NCBI GenBank assembly: GCA_028872975.1 | Contig: JAGWNV010000002.1 | Coordinates: 1 to 34,932, forward strand | Direction of reading: 5' to 3' | Source: Acidobacteriota bacterium | GTDB lineage: Bacteria > Actinomycetota > Acidimicrobiia > Acidimicrobiales > UBA8190 | Length of the DNA: 34,932 nucleotides | In this document: positions 12,789 to 22,043 of the stretch, one piece after another | How the letters are laid out: each line of letters starts with the position of its first letter | Numbering within the stretch: position 1 is the stretch's first letter | Translations under genes and position numbers: made by a program | Notes under the pieces: generated by a model | Seen by the model: only the letters and a program-made list of their open reading frames with translations | Databases searched by the model: none | Told to the model about the DNA's origin: nothing

Positions 12789-14243
12789 TCACGACGGGGG
12801 CGCCACGGCCACCCGGTCGCGCCCGGAAGCCTTGGCCCGGTAGAGGCTGGCGTCGGCCCGGTACACGAGGTCCTCGGCCGACTCGGTGCCGTTCCACGTG
12901 GCCAGCCCGGCCGAGAAGGTGACGCGGCGCCCGAGGCCGTCGTCGCCCGCCCCCTCGCTGCGCAGCCCCTCCACGAGGGCGAGGCCGCCCTCGGCGTCGG
13001 TCTCGGGCAGCACGAGGCAGAACTCCTCGCCCCCGTAGCGGGCCACGAGGTCCTGGGCGCGCATGCGCGAGGTCGTCCCGAGGGCGAAGTGCTGGAGCAG
13101 GTCGTCGCCGGCACTGTGGCCGAAGGTGTCGTTGTACCGCTTGAAGTGGTCGAGGTCGACCATGGCGATGGTGAGCGGCCGGCCCGAGCGGCGGGCCCGG
13201 TTGACCTCGAGCAGGAGGGTCTCGAAGAGCCGGCGCCGATTGGCGAGCCCGGTGAGCTCGTCGGTGTTGGCCATGTCGAGCAGCCCGGAGATGAGCCGGC
13301 TCCGGGTGAGCATGGAGGCGAGGAGGGCGGCCGCGCTGGTGAGCAGCGTGGTCTCGACGGGGGCACCGAGCAGCGACGTGGCCGGGGCCACGATCACCAC
13401 CCCGGCCGTCCCGGCATGGGCGGCGGTGGCGACGAGACCCCCCCGCTCGACGGGCCCGGCCCGCTCGAGGGCGACGACGGCGAGGTCGCCGAGGACCTCG
13501 AAGGCGGGCCATTCGGGATCGGGCCAGGCGTAGGACCGCTGGAGCGGCGTCCGGCTCCCGAGACGCGTCAGCACGGCGTAGCCCTCGACGTCGATGGCGC
13601 GCGCCAGCCGCTCGCCGACCGACAGGAGGTCCCGAGGCCAGTCCTGGAGGGTGCTCGTCTCGGTGGCGAGCTCGGCCAGGGCCCGGTTCCGCTCCATGCC
13701 CCGGATGGACCCCCGGACGACCCCGTCGACCATGACGGCGAGCACACCAGCCGTCCCGGCGAAGAGCACGGTCGCCCACAAGGCGTCGTAGGCCGGGAGC
13801 TCGAGCGCCGTCTCGACGCCGAGGGCGGCCACGAGGACGAGCCATCCCCGCCGCATCATCGTGGCGTTGCCGAGGAGGGCGGTGAGGAGGAAGGCGATGA
13901 CGGGGAGGAGGAGGAAGCTGCCCCCGTGCAGCCCGAAGGCCACTCCGGCGGCGGCGAAGTCGGCGATGACGAGGACCGCCTGGGCGAAGGCCCGCGTCGG
14001 CACGAAGGCCGAGATCCGGGCCCGTCGCAGGCGCCGGCGGTCGGAGGCGAAGGAGCCGACGAAGACGGCGCCGAGCCCGAGGGTGACGCCGAGGGCAGGC
14101 CACGACCGCACATGGGGCCGGTCGAGCAGGGCGGCGAGGGCGAAGAGGGGCACCACGGCGAAGACGGCCGTCACCGCCTGCAGCGCCCGGCTGACCGCCG
14201 CCCCCGTCGGTTGGGTCTTGAACTGCAGGGAGGTTCCCGTCAC
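12789..14243 (-). CDS. Membrane-bound diguanylate cyclase with six TM helices, GAF-like linker and GGEEF domain
   Basis: Predicted to make cyclic di-GMP from two GTP. The first about 200 residues contain six hydrophobic helices (for example AVTAVFAVVPLFALAALL, FLLLPVIAFLLTALLG and TVLFAGTAGVLAVMVDGVV). A GAF-like region follows (ERLARAIDVEGYAVLTRLG to ASMLTRSRL). The C-terminal domain has DELTGLANRR, DLDHFKRYND, an inhibitory-site RAQD, the active-site RYGGEEF and the YRADASLYRAK end. Catalytic and product-inhibition sites are therefore intact. The frame is open to 14888 but that part is shadow of pgl. GTG 14243 is chosen because TACGCT lies exactly 7 nt upstream, giving 484 residues. It lies 62 bp after pgl and 55 bp before fbiC on the same strand, each with its own -10 box. 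Confidence 0.92.
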   Translation of the reverse strand: MTGTSLQFKTQPTGAAVSRALQAVTAVFAVVPLFALAALLDRPHVRSWPALGVTLGLGAVFVGSFASDRRRLRRARISAFVPTRAFAQAVLVIADFAAAGVAFGLHGGSFLLLPVIAFLLTALLGNATMMRRGWLVLVAALGVETALELPAYDALWATVLFAGTAGVLAVMVDGVVRGSIRGMERNRALAELATETSTLQDWPRDLLSVGERLARAIDVEGYAVLTRLGSRTPLQRSYAWPDPEWPAFEVLGDLAVVALERAGPVERGGLVATAAHAGTAGVVIVAPATSLLGAPVETTLLTSAAALLASMLTRSRLISGLLDMANTDELTGLANRRRLFETLLLEVNRARRSGRPLTIAMVDLDHFKRYNDTFGHSAGDDLLQHFALGTTSRMRAQDLVARYGGEEFCLVLPETDAEGGLALVEGLRSEGAGDDGLGRRVTFSAGLATWNGTESAEDLVYRADASLYRAKASGRDRVAVAPPS

Positions 14244-14250
14244 CGGCGCC

Positions 14251-14256
14251 AGCGTA
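14251..14256 (-). promoter_or_regulatory. Candidate -10 box TACGCT for the diguanylate cyclase gene
   Basis: TAnnnT hexamer with a 7-nt spacer to GTG 14243, in the 62-bp gap after pgl. It predicts a leaderless mRNA independent of the pentose phosphate operon. Confidence 0.5.
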
Positions 14257-14305
14257 CGGGCGGTCCCGGCCGGCGACGGCCCGGGCGTCGGCACCGTCCC
14301 CGTCG

Positions 14306-14983
14306 TCAACCGGCGGCGGCGGGGTCGGCCAGCCAGAGCACCCGCCGGGCCCGCACCCGGGTGGCCGGGAGGTCTTCCCCGGCGCGTGCCCGGCCGAAGG
14401 CGTCGCGCTTCTCCTCGCCCGACACCGTGAACACCACCAGGCGCGCCCGGGCGATCCCGGCCAGGGTGAGGGTCATCCGGCGATGGGGGTTGCGGCCGGC
14501 GGGGTCCTCGTTCTCCACGACCCACCGGTCGCCGGGGGCCTCGAGGGCGGCGGAGCCGGGGAAGAGCGACGCCGTGTGCCCGTCGGGGCCGAGGCCGAGA
14601 TGGACGAGGTCGGGGGCGGCGAGGCGGTGCAGGACCGTCTCGTAGGCGGCGGGGCCCGCCTCGCAGGACATGGGGTGGAAGGAGCCGACGGGGCCCACCC
14701 TCTCGACGAGGGTCTCCCGGAGCATCCGCTGGTTGGCGTCGGGGTCGTCCGCCGGCACGCACCGCTCGTCGCCGACGAGGAGGTCGACGACGGACCAGTC
14801 CACCCCGAGCGTCCCGGCCGCGGTCTCGGCGGCGAGCCGGTCGTAGCAACGGGCGGCGGTGGGGCCGCCCGAGAGCACGAGGGTGCACCGGGGACCGGGC
14901 CGCCCGGCGAAGGCGCCGGCCAGGCAGCGGGCGAAGGCGGCCGGGACGTCGTCGGTGAGCTCGAGGTCGCCGGGAAGCGTCAC
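14306..14983 (-). CDS. pgl: 6-phosphogluconolactonase
   Basis: Hydrolyses 6-phosphogluconolactone, the product of Zwf, to 6-phosphogluconate in the oxidative pentose phosphate pathway. The 225-residue protein shows the DevB/SOL-type motifs LVLSGGPTAARCYDRLA, the strand VDLLVGDERCVP with DDPDANQRM, and the conserved LGLGPDGHTASLFPG. This is a normal length for the family. The start is GTG 14983, whose last two bases plus the next A form the zwf stop (GTGA overlap). Translation is therefore likely coupled to zwf. The frame continues far upstream inside zwf, but that is shadow sequence. This is the last gene of the operon. Confidence 0.95.
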   Translation of the reverse strand: MTLPGDLELTDDVPAAFARCLAGAFAGRPGPRCTLVLSGGPTAARCYDRLAAETAAGTLGVDWSVVDLLVGDERCVPADDPDANQRMLRETLVERVGPVGSFHPMSCEAGPAAYETVLHRLAAPDLVHLGLGPDGHTASLFPGSAALEAPGDRWVVENEDPAGRNPHRRMTLTLAGIARARLVVFTVSGEEKRDAFGRARAGEDLPATRVRARRVLWLADPAAAG

Positions 14984-16544
14984 GGGTCGCGCCACTGGCG
15001 CAGGTCCCGGGCCAGGAGCAGGTCGGCCTCGTGCGGCCCCCAGGAGCCCGCCGGGTAGAACGACAGGGGCGACCCGTCCTGGCCCCAGGCGCTGAGCAGC
15101 GGGTCGACGATCTTCCAGGCCTGCTCGACCTCGTCGGTGCGGATGAAGAGGGTGGGGTCGCCGATCATGACGTCGTGCAGGAGCCGCTCGTAGGCGTCGG
15201 CCGTCGGCCCCGGGAAGGCCCGGGCGTAGGAGAAGTCCATGCCGACGGACCGGAGCCGGAAGGCCTCGCCGGGGACCTTGGCGCCGAAGGAGAGGCACAC
15301 GCCCTCTTCGGGCTGGATCCGCACCAGGATCGAATTGGGCCGCAGCTCCCGGGCCTCGCGCTGGCCGAAGGCGAGATGGGGCACCCGGTGGAACTCGAGG
15401 GCGACCTCGGTGGCCCGCTTGGGGAGCCGCTTTCCGGTCCGGATGTAGACGGGCACGCCGGCCCATCGCCAGTTGTCGACGGCCAGCTTCATGGCCACGT
15501 AGGTCTCGGTGGTGCTCTCCGGCGAGACGTCGGCCTCCTGGCGGTAGCCGGGGGCGGTCTCGCCGGCCACGGCCCCGGCGGTGTACTGGCCCCGCACGGC
15601 GATGCCCGTCACGTCCTCCACGTCGGGGACGACGACGGCGCGCAGCAGCTTCACCTTCTCGTCGCGGATGCCCTGGGCGTCCACCACCGTGGGCGGCTCC
15701 ATGAGCGTGAGAGCGAGGACCTGCATGACGTGGTTCTGGACGATGTCGCGCAGGGCGCCGGCCCGCTCGTAGAAGCCGCCCCGGTGCTCGACACCGAGCT
15801 CCTCGGCCACCGTGATCTGCACGTTGTCGACGTACCGGCGGTTCCACACCGGCTCGAAGACGGCGTTGGCGAAGCGCAGGGCCAGGAGGTTCTGGACGGT
15901 CTCCTTGCCCATGTAGTGGTCGATCCGGTAGATCGAGGACTCGTCGAAGGCCCCGTGGAGGTCCTCGTCGAGGGCGACGGCGCTGTCGAGGTCCTGCCCG
16001 TAGGGCTTCTCCACCACGAGCCGGGCGAACCGGCCGCCGGGGCCGGGCTTGTTGCAGCCGTGGGCGGCGAGGGCTTCGGCCACCACCCCGAAGAGGCTCG
16101 GCACCGTGGCCAGGTAGAAGACGCGGTTGCCGGCCGTGCCGAGGGTGCGGTCGAGGTCGTCGAGGACGGCCTTCAAGGCGGTGAAGGTGTCGGGGTGGCC
16201 GTAGTCGCCCGAGACGTACCGGGCGCGCTCGGCCACCTGTCGCCAGGCCGGGCTCCCGTCCCCGCCCGCCCGGGCCGCCACCCGCCGAAATTCGTCGTCC
16301 GTCCACCCCGTCCGGGCCACGCCGACCACGGCGAAGGGATCGGGGAGGGCGCCGTGCTCGGCCAGGGCGGCCAGGGCGGGGAGCAGCTTCCTGGCCGTGA
16401 GGTCCCCCGAGGCCCCGAACACCACGAGGGTCTGCGCCGGCGGTCGGCCGACCCTGTCGAGCTCGTGGCGCACCTGGGCGGGCTCGTCGGCCGAGGCCGG
16501 CGCCGCATCCAGGGCGTCGACCGACCCCAGGACCCCTCCTGCGG

Positions 16545-16548
<4 letters not shown>
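14980..16548 (-). CDS. zwf: Glucose-6-phosphate 1-dehydrogenase
   Basis: First enzyme of the oxidative pentose phosphate pathway; oxidises glucose 6-phosphate with NADP (or NAD). The nucleotide-binding motif GASGDLTARKL begins near residue 45. The active-site motif RIDHYMGKE starts near residue 208, and the substrate region VEKPYGQDL precedes it. Later come YIRTGKRLP and the C-terminal LLHDVMIGDPTLF. Length 522 is normal. Start GTG 16548 overlaps the gnd stop in a GTGA arrangement, and the 3' end overlaps pgl in the same way. Extension of the frame to 17277 is shadow of gnd. The assembly factor OpcA, often next to zwf in actinobacteria, is not in this operon; gnd and pgi take its place. Confidence 0.96.
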
Positions 16549-17465
<917 letters not shown>

Positions 17466-17482
17466 GCGCCCGCCCTTCTCTC

Positions 17483-18847
17483 TCAGGAGATCTCGGCCAA
17501 CTCGTCGACGGCCACCCTCGTCACCCGCCGGCCGTGGGACAGGAGGCTGCGGTGGTCGCCGGCCGCCTGGGCGGCGATGAGGGTCCCGAAGTCGTAGTCC
17601 TTCCCGGGGATGGGCACCTCGGGGCCGGGTGTCCGCGACACGATCTGGACGGCCACCACGGTGTCGGGGCCACCTTTGTGGAGCTGGCCGGTGGAGTGGA
17701 GGAACCGCGGCCCGTAGCCGGCGGTGACGGCCATTCCTCCCAGCCGGTCACGGACGGCCCGGCGCAGCGCCTCGAGCCGGGCGTCCTGGCCGAAGGGGAG
17801 ATAGGCCTGGAGCGAGACGTAGTCGCCTTGGCGGACGGTGGACTCGAGCCAGGCGAACAGGGCGTCGGGGGCGATCGTGTCGACGGCGGGCAGGGGCAGT
17901 GAGGCGAGCATGTCGTTGGTGTTCTTCTTCGACTCGGCGACGTTGGGCTCGTCGAAGGGGTCGATGCCGAGTACGTGTCCGCAGACGGCCACCGCCAGCT
18001 CCCACCGGTAGAACTGCTCGGCCAGGTCCTCGGGGTGGGTGAGGTGGACGGGGACGACGTGGCGGTCGCCGCCGTCCTCGGGCACGGTGGTCGGCACCGG
18101 GACGCAGCCGGTGCCGTGCTTGCCCGTCGACTCGGCGATCAGCTGCTCGACCCACAGGCCGAAGGCGGCGAAGGCCTCGGGCACCACCACCGTCACCTTG
18201 TCCCGCCCCACCCGGGTCTCCTCGCCGAGGGTCATGCCGAGGGCGACCGCCTCGAGGGCGTCGGCGTCGAGGGCCCGCCGGCAGAACCGGCCCACGTCGT
18301 AGCCGAGGAGGGCGGCGGGGACCATGCCGAAGTAGGAGAGCACCGAGTAGCGCCCGCCGATGTCGGGCGGGTTCTCGAAGCACCGGGCGAAGCCGCGGTC
18401 GGCCGCCAGCCGGGCGAGGGGGGTGCCGGGGTCGGTGATGGCCGCGTAGCGCGAGGGGTCGGGCAGGCGCTCCCAGGCGTGGGCCAGAAGGACGTTGGGC
18501 TCGAGGGTGGTCCCGGACTTGGAGGAGACGAGGACGAAGGCGTCGGCGAAGTCGATCGACCCGACCGTGGCGGGGTGGGTGGTGTCGCAGACGACCAGCC
18601 GCCGGGCGCCGCCGGCGGCAGCGGACTCGAGGACCGCCGGCCCGAGCGACGATCCCCCCATCCCGAGCAGGACGACCGTCTGCTGGTCGACGTGCTCCGC
18701 CCACCGGGCCAGGTCGTCGGCCTCGGCCGCCATCCGCCTGGGCACCTCCAGCCAGCCGAGGCGGTCGGCGGCCACGTTGCCCTCGGGCCACAGGCCGGCG
18801 TCCCCGGCCCGCAGCGCCTCCAGGAGTCTCGAGGCGTCGTCGGCCAC
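17483..18847 (-). CDS. pgi: Glucose-6-phosphate isomerase
   Basis: Interconverts glucose 6-phosphate and fructose 6-phosphate, linking the pentose phosphate operon to glycolysis. The SIS fold shows VVLLGMGGSSLGP, the phosphate-binding VLVSSKSGTTLEPN, the IGGRYSVLS strand and the ESKKNTND segment. The protein is 454 residues with GTG 18847 as start; a GGGGG stretch lies about 9 nt upstream. The start is only 5 bp after the tal stop. The open frame runs back through tal to 19216, but that part is shadow. In several bacteria Tal and Pgi are one fused polypeptide in this same order; here they are separate, with an in-between stop. Confidence 0.94.
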   Translation of the reverse strand: MADDASRLLEALRAGDAGLWPEGNVAADRLGWLEVPRRMAAEADDLARWAEHVDQQTVVLLGMGGSSLGPAVLESAAAGGARRLVVCDTTHPATVGSIDFADAFVLVSSKSGTTLEPNVLLAHAWERLPDPSRYAAITDPGTPLARLAADRGFARCFENPPDIGGRYSVLSYFGMVPAALLGYDVGRFCRRALDADALEAVALGMTLGEETRVGRDKVTVVVPEAFAAFGLWVEQLIAESTGKHGTGCVPVPTTVPEDGGDRHVVPVHLTHPEDLAEQFYRWELAVAVCGHVLGIDPFDEPNVAESKKNTNDMLASLPLPAVDTIAPDALFAWLESTVRQGDYVSLQAYLPFGQDARLEALRRAVRDRLGGMAVTAGYGPRFLHSTGQLHKGGPDTVVAVQIVSRTPGPEVPIPGKDYDFGTLIAAQAAGDHRSLLSHGRRVTRVAVDELAEIS

Positions 18848-18852
18848 GGCCG

Positions 18853-19980
18853 TCAGCCCCCGCCCGCCAGCGCGTTGGCCTTGTCGGCCAGCACCTGCAT
18901 GAGCTCGTCGAAGGACTTGGCGAAGCTGGCCACGCCTTCGGTCTCGAGGGTGCGGGCCACGTCTGCGACGTCGACGCCCGCCGCCGCCAGCGACCGGAGG
19001 GCCTCTCGGTCGGCATCGGGGTCGGCGTCGACGGTCCGGGCCGGTGTGCCGTGGTCGAGCCAGGCGTCGATCGTCTGGTCGGGCATGGTGTTGACGCTGT
19101 CGGGGCCGATGAGGGCGTCCACGTACTTGAGGTCCGGATAGGCCGGGTTCTTCGTGGACGTCGAGGCCCACAGGGGCCGCTGCAGGTTGGCCCCGTGGTC
19201 CCGGAGCCGCTCCCACCGGGGCCCCGAGAACCGCTCGAGGAAGAGCTGGTAGGCGAGGCGCGCCTGGGCCACGGCGGCGGTGCCCCGCAGCGCCAGGAGG
19301 TCCCGGCCGTGGGCGGTGTCGTGGTCGGCGAGGGTCTCGAGGCGGCGGTCCACCTCGGTGTCGACCCTGCTCACGAAGAAGGAGGCCACGCTGCGCACCG
19401 ACGAGAGGTCGTCGTGGCCGGCGGCGAGGTACTCCTCGAGCCCGCCCAGGTACGCCTCGATGACCTCGTCGTAGCGCTCGACGCTGAAGAGGAGGGTGAT
19501 GTTGATGTTCCGGCCCTCGGCCACCATGGCTCTGACGGCGGGCACGCCCTCGGCGGTGGCGGGGATCTTCACGTAGAGGTTGGGCCTCTCGATCCGCTCG
19601 TGCCAGTACCGGGCCGACTCGACGGTGGCGGAGGTGTCGTGCGCCAGCGAGGGGGCGACCTCGAGGGACACGAACCCGTCCTCCCCGCCCGAGGACTCCG
19701 AGACGGGACGGAGCACGTCCAGGGCGCCGGTGATGTCGTCGGCGACGAGCTCCCAGTAGGCCTCCTCGACGGAGTGGCCCCGCAGGAGATCGGCGAACTG
19801 TTCGTCGTAGGCCGACCCGCCCTCGATGGCCTTGGCGAAGATCGTCGGATTCGAGGTCACCCCCCGGATGCCCTGTTCGACGAGGGCGGCCAGATGTCCG
19901 TCGCGGAGGTAGTCGCGACGGAGGTTGTCGAGCCAGGGGCTCTGTCGCTGCTGCTCGAAGAGGTCGTGCAGCTTGGTCAT
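18853..19980 (-). CDS. tal: Transaldolase
   Basis: Transfers a dihydroxyacetone unit between sugar phosphates in the non-oxidative pentose phosphate pathway. The TIM-barrel motifs are VTSNPTIF at 41-48, the Schiff-base lysine K138 in LYVKIPAT, and the neighbouring INITLLFS strand. A later PLWASTSTKNP segment is typical of the actinobacterial class. Length 375 agrees with the two-domain Tal seen in Mycobacterium and Corynebacterium. ATG 19980 is 16 nt after the tkt stop, with GGAAGGAGCC upstream as a strong SD. pgi follows after 5 bp. Confidence 0.96.
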   Translation of the reverse strand: MTKLHDLFEQQRQSPWLDNLRRDYLRDGHLAALVEQGIRGVTSNPTIFAKAIEGGSAYDEQFADLLRGHSVEEAYWELVADDITGALDVLRPVSESSGGEDGFVSLEVAPSLAHDTSATVESARYWHERIERPNLYVKIPATAEGVPAVRAMVAEGRNINITLLFSVERYDEVIEAYLGGLEEYLAAGHDDLSSVRSVASFFVSRVDTEVDRRLETLADHDTAHGRDLLALRGTAAVAQARLAYQLFLERFSGPRWERLRDHGANLQRPLWASTSTKNPAYPDLKYVDALIGPDSVNTMPDQTIDAWLDHGTPARTVDADPDADREALRSLAAAGVDVADVARTLETEGVASFAKSFDELMQVLADKANALAGGG

Positions 19981-19996
19981 GCCGGGCTCCTTCCCG

Positions 19997-21982
19997 TCAA
20001 CCGTGCATCCGCTCGACGAGCGCCCGTGCCCGCCTGGCCACGTTCTCGGCGGTGAAGCCGAAGTGCTCGAGGACCGAGGTCCCCGGAGCGGACGCCCCGA
20101 AGCGGTCGATCGACACGCTGTCGTCGGCGTAGCGGTCCCAGCCGAACGAGGCGGCCGCCTCGACGGCGAGGGTGGGCACCCCCGGCGGGAGCACCGACGC
20201 CCGATAGGCCCCGTCCTGCAGCGCGAACAGCTCCCAGGAGGGGAACGACACCACGCTGGTCCGAAGGGCCGGGCCGCCGGCGCCTCCGGCCAGGAGCCGG
20301 CCCGCCTCCACGCACAGGTGGACCTCCCCGCCGGTCCCCACGAGCACGACCTCGGGCTCGCCGTCGGCGGCGACGAGGACGTAGGCGCCCCGGCGCACCC
20401 CCTCGAAGGCCTCGGCCGTGCCGGCCAGGACGGGGAGGTCCTGACGCGACAGCACGAGCCCCGTGGGCCCGTCGCCGTCCACGGCCACGCGCCAGGCGTG
20501 GGCCGTCTCGTTGGCGTCGGCGGGGCGGATGACGCGGAGGTCGGGCATGGCCCGCATGGCGGCGAGGTGCTCGACGGGCTGGTGGGTGGGACCGTCCTGG
20601 CCCAGGCCCACCGAGTCGTGGGTCCAGGAGTACACGACGTGTGCCTCCGACAGCGCCGCCAGGCGGACGGCGGGGCGCATGTAGTCGCTGAAGATGAAGA
20701 AGGTACCGGCCACGGGCAGGACCCCGCCGTGGAGGGCCATGCCCGTCATCATCGCCGCCATGGCGTGCTCCCGGATGCCGTAGTGGACCTGGGCACCGCC
20801 GGGTGACACGAGGGACTGGATCTCGGCGTCGGCGAGCTTCATGCCGGTGTTGCCCGTGAGGTCGGCAGCGCCGGCGACGAGCCCGGGGATGTACTCGGCC
20901 GAGGCGTCGAGGCACTGATTGACGGCCTTGCGGGTGGCGAGGTCGGTGCCCGGCTCGAAGGTGGGGAGCTTCGCCTCCCATCCCTCGAGGCCCCGGCCCG
21001 CCATGCAGGCCTGCCAGGCCGTCCGGTCGATCCGCGCGGCGTCGAAGCGCGCCTGCCAGTCGGTGCGCAGCCGGGCGCCGCGCTCCCGGCAGGACCGGTA
21101 GAGGTCGAGGACCTCCTCGGGCACCCAGAACTGCTCGCCGGGGGGAAGGCCCAGGATCTCCTTGGTCCTGCGCACCACCTCCTCGCCGAGTGGGTCCCCG
21201 TGGGCCTTGGCGGTGTCCATGGCGGAGGAGGGCCAGCCGATGTGGCTGCGCAGGACGAGCATGGACGGCCTGTCCTCGACGGCCATGGCCCGCCGGAGGG
21301 CGGCCTCCAGGACGTCGGTGTCGTTGGCGACCTCGCCCAGGACCTCGGTGTGCCAGCCGTAGGCGGCGAACCGCGCCGCCACGTCGTCGCCGTAGGCGAG
21401 CTCGGTGGGCCCGTCGATGGTGATGTGGTTGTCGTCGTAGACGCAGACGAGGCGCCCCAGGCCGAGGTGTCCGGCCAGGGAGGCCGCCTCGTGGCTGACG
21501 CCCTCCATGAGGTCGCCGTCGGAGCAGACGACGAAGGTGTGGTGGTCGACGACGTCGGCGCCGAAGCGCGTCCGCAGCCACCGCTCGGCCAGACCCATCC
21601 CCACGGCGTTGGCGACGCCCTGACCGAGGGGACCGGTGGTCACCTCCACGCCGGCGGTGTGGTGGACCTCGGGGTGTCCCGGGGTCTTCGACCCCCACTG
21701 GCGGAATTGCCGGATGTCCTCGAGGGTGAGGTCGTAGCCCGTGAGGAAGAGCATGCTGTAGAGGAGGATCGAGGCGTGGCCGGCGGAGAGGACGAACCGG
21801 TCCCGGTCGGGCCATGCGGGGTCGGCCGGATCGTGGTGCATGATCCTCGTGAACAGGACGTGCGCCAACGGCGCCAGGGCCATGGCGGTGCCGGGATGCC
21901 CAGAGTTGGCCCGCTGTGGGGCGTCCATGGCGAGGCCCCGGACGACGTTGATCCCGAGCTGCTCGAGGTCGGAGTCGCTCAC
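19997..21982 (-). CDS. tkt: Transketolase
   Basis: Thiamine diphosphate enzyme that moves two-carbon units between sugar phosphates. Motifs in order are NSGHPGTAMALAP, SAGHASILLY, the TTGPLGQGVANAVGMA-like loop (GMGLAE here), the ThDP/Mg motif SDGDLMEGVSHEA, the proton-relay glutamate in YGIREHAM, and the C-terminal VEAAASFGWDRY. The length of 661 is normal. The start is GTG 21982 (VSDSDLEQLG), not an upstream codon: the frame opens to 22369, but that is shadow of the FIST gene. TACGGT lies exactly 7 nt upstream. This is the first gene of the tkt-tal-pgi-gnd-zwf-pgl operon. Confidence 0.97.
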   Translation of the reverse strand: MSDSDLEQLGINVVRGLAMDAPQRANSGHPGTAMALAPLAHVLFTRIMHHDPADPAWPDRDRFVLSAGHASILLYSMLFLTGYDLTLEDIRQFRQWGSKTPGHPEVHHTAGVEVTTGPLGQGVANAVGMGLAERWLRTRFGADVVDHHTFVVCSDGDLMEGVSHEAASLAGHLGLGRLVCVYDDNHITIDGPTELAYGDDVAARFAAYGWHTEVLGEVANDTDVLEAALRRAMAVEDRPSMLVLRSHIGWPSSAMDTAKAHGDPLGEEVVRRTKEILGLPPGEQFWVPEEVLDLYRSCRERGARLRTDWQARFDAARIDRTAWQACMAGRGLEGWEAKLPTFEPGTDLATRKAVNQCLDASAEYIPGLVAGAADLTGNTGMKLADAEIQSLVSPGGAQVHYGIREHAMAAMMTGMALHGGVLPVAGTFFIFSDYMRPAVRLAALSEAHVVYSWTHDSVGLGQDGPTHQPVEHLAAMRAMPDLRVIRPADANETAHAWRVAVDGDGPTGLVLSRQDLPVLAGTAEAFEGVRRGAYVLVAADGEPEVVLVGTGGEVHLCVEAGRLLAGGAGGPALRTSVVSFPSWELFALQDGAYRASVLPPGVPTLAVEAAASFGWDRYADDSVSIDRFGASAPGTSVLEHFGFTAENVARRARALVERMHG

Positions 21983-21989
21983 CGGGCCC

Positions 21990-21995
21990 ACCGTA
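21990..21995 (-). promoter_or_regulatory. Candidate -10 box TACGGT for the tkt operon
   Basis: TAnnnT hexamer 7 nt before GTG 21982. A TTGGCC -35-like element at 22012-22017 lies 16 nt upstream and forms one arm of a palindrome. Confidence 0.55.
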
Positions 21996-22000
21996 CCCGC

Positions 22001-22017
22001 TTGGCCTCGGCGGCCAA
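22001..22017. promoter_or_regulatory. Palindrome over the tkt promoter, candidate operator
   Basis: TTGGCC-N5-GGCCAA, a perfect 6-bp inverted repeat, covers the presumed -35 and spacer of the tkt promoter. A repressor bound here would block the whole operon. No regulator is assigned. Confidence 0.4.
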
Positions 22018-22043
22018 CGGCCGCCGCCTCGGCGTCGGCGCGG

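Noticed and set aside
12743..13366. Extension of the fbiC frame upstream, giving a 967-residue protein
   Set aside because: The added part is Arg/Pro/Ser-rich shadow of the diguanylate cyclase frame, has no family similarity and lies upstream of the TACAGT box.
14244..14888. N-terminal extension of the diguanylate cyclase
   Set aside because: It is antisense-type shadow of pgl on the same strand in another frame; the GTG at 14243 has a -10 box 7 nt upstream.
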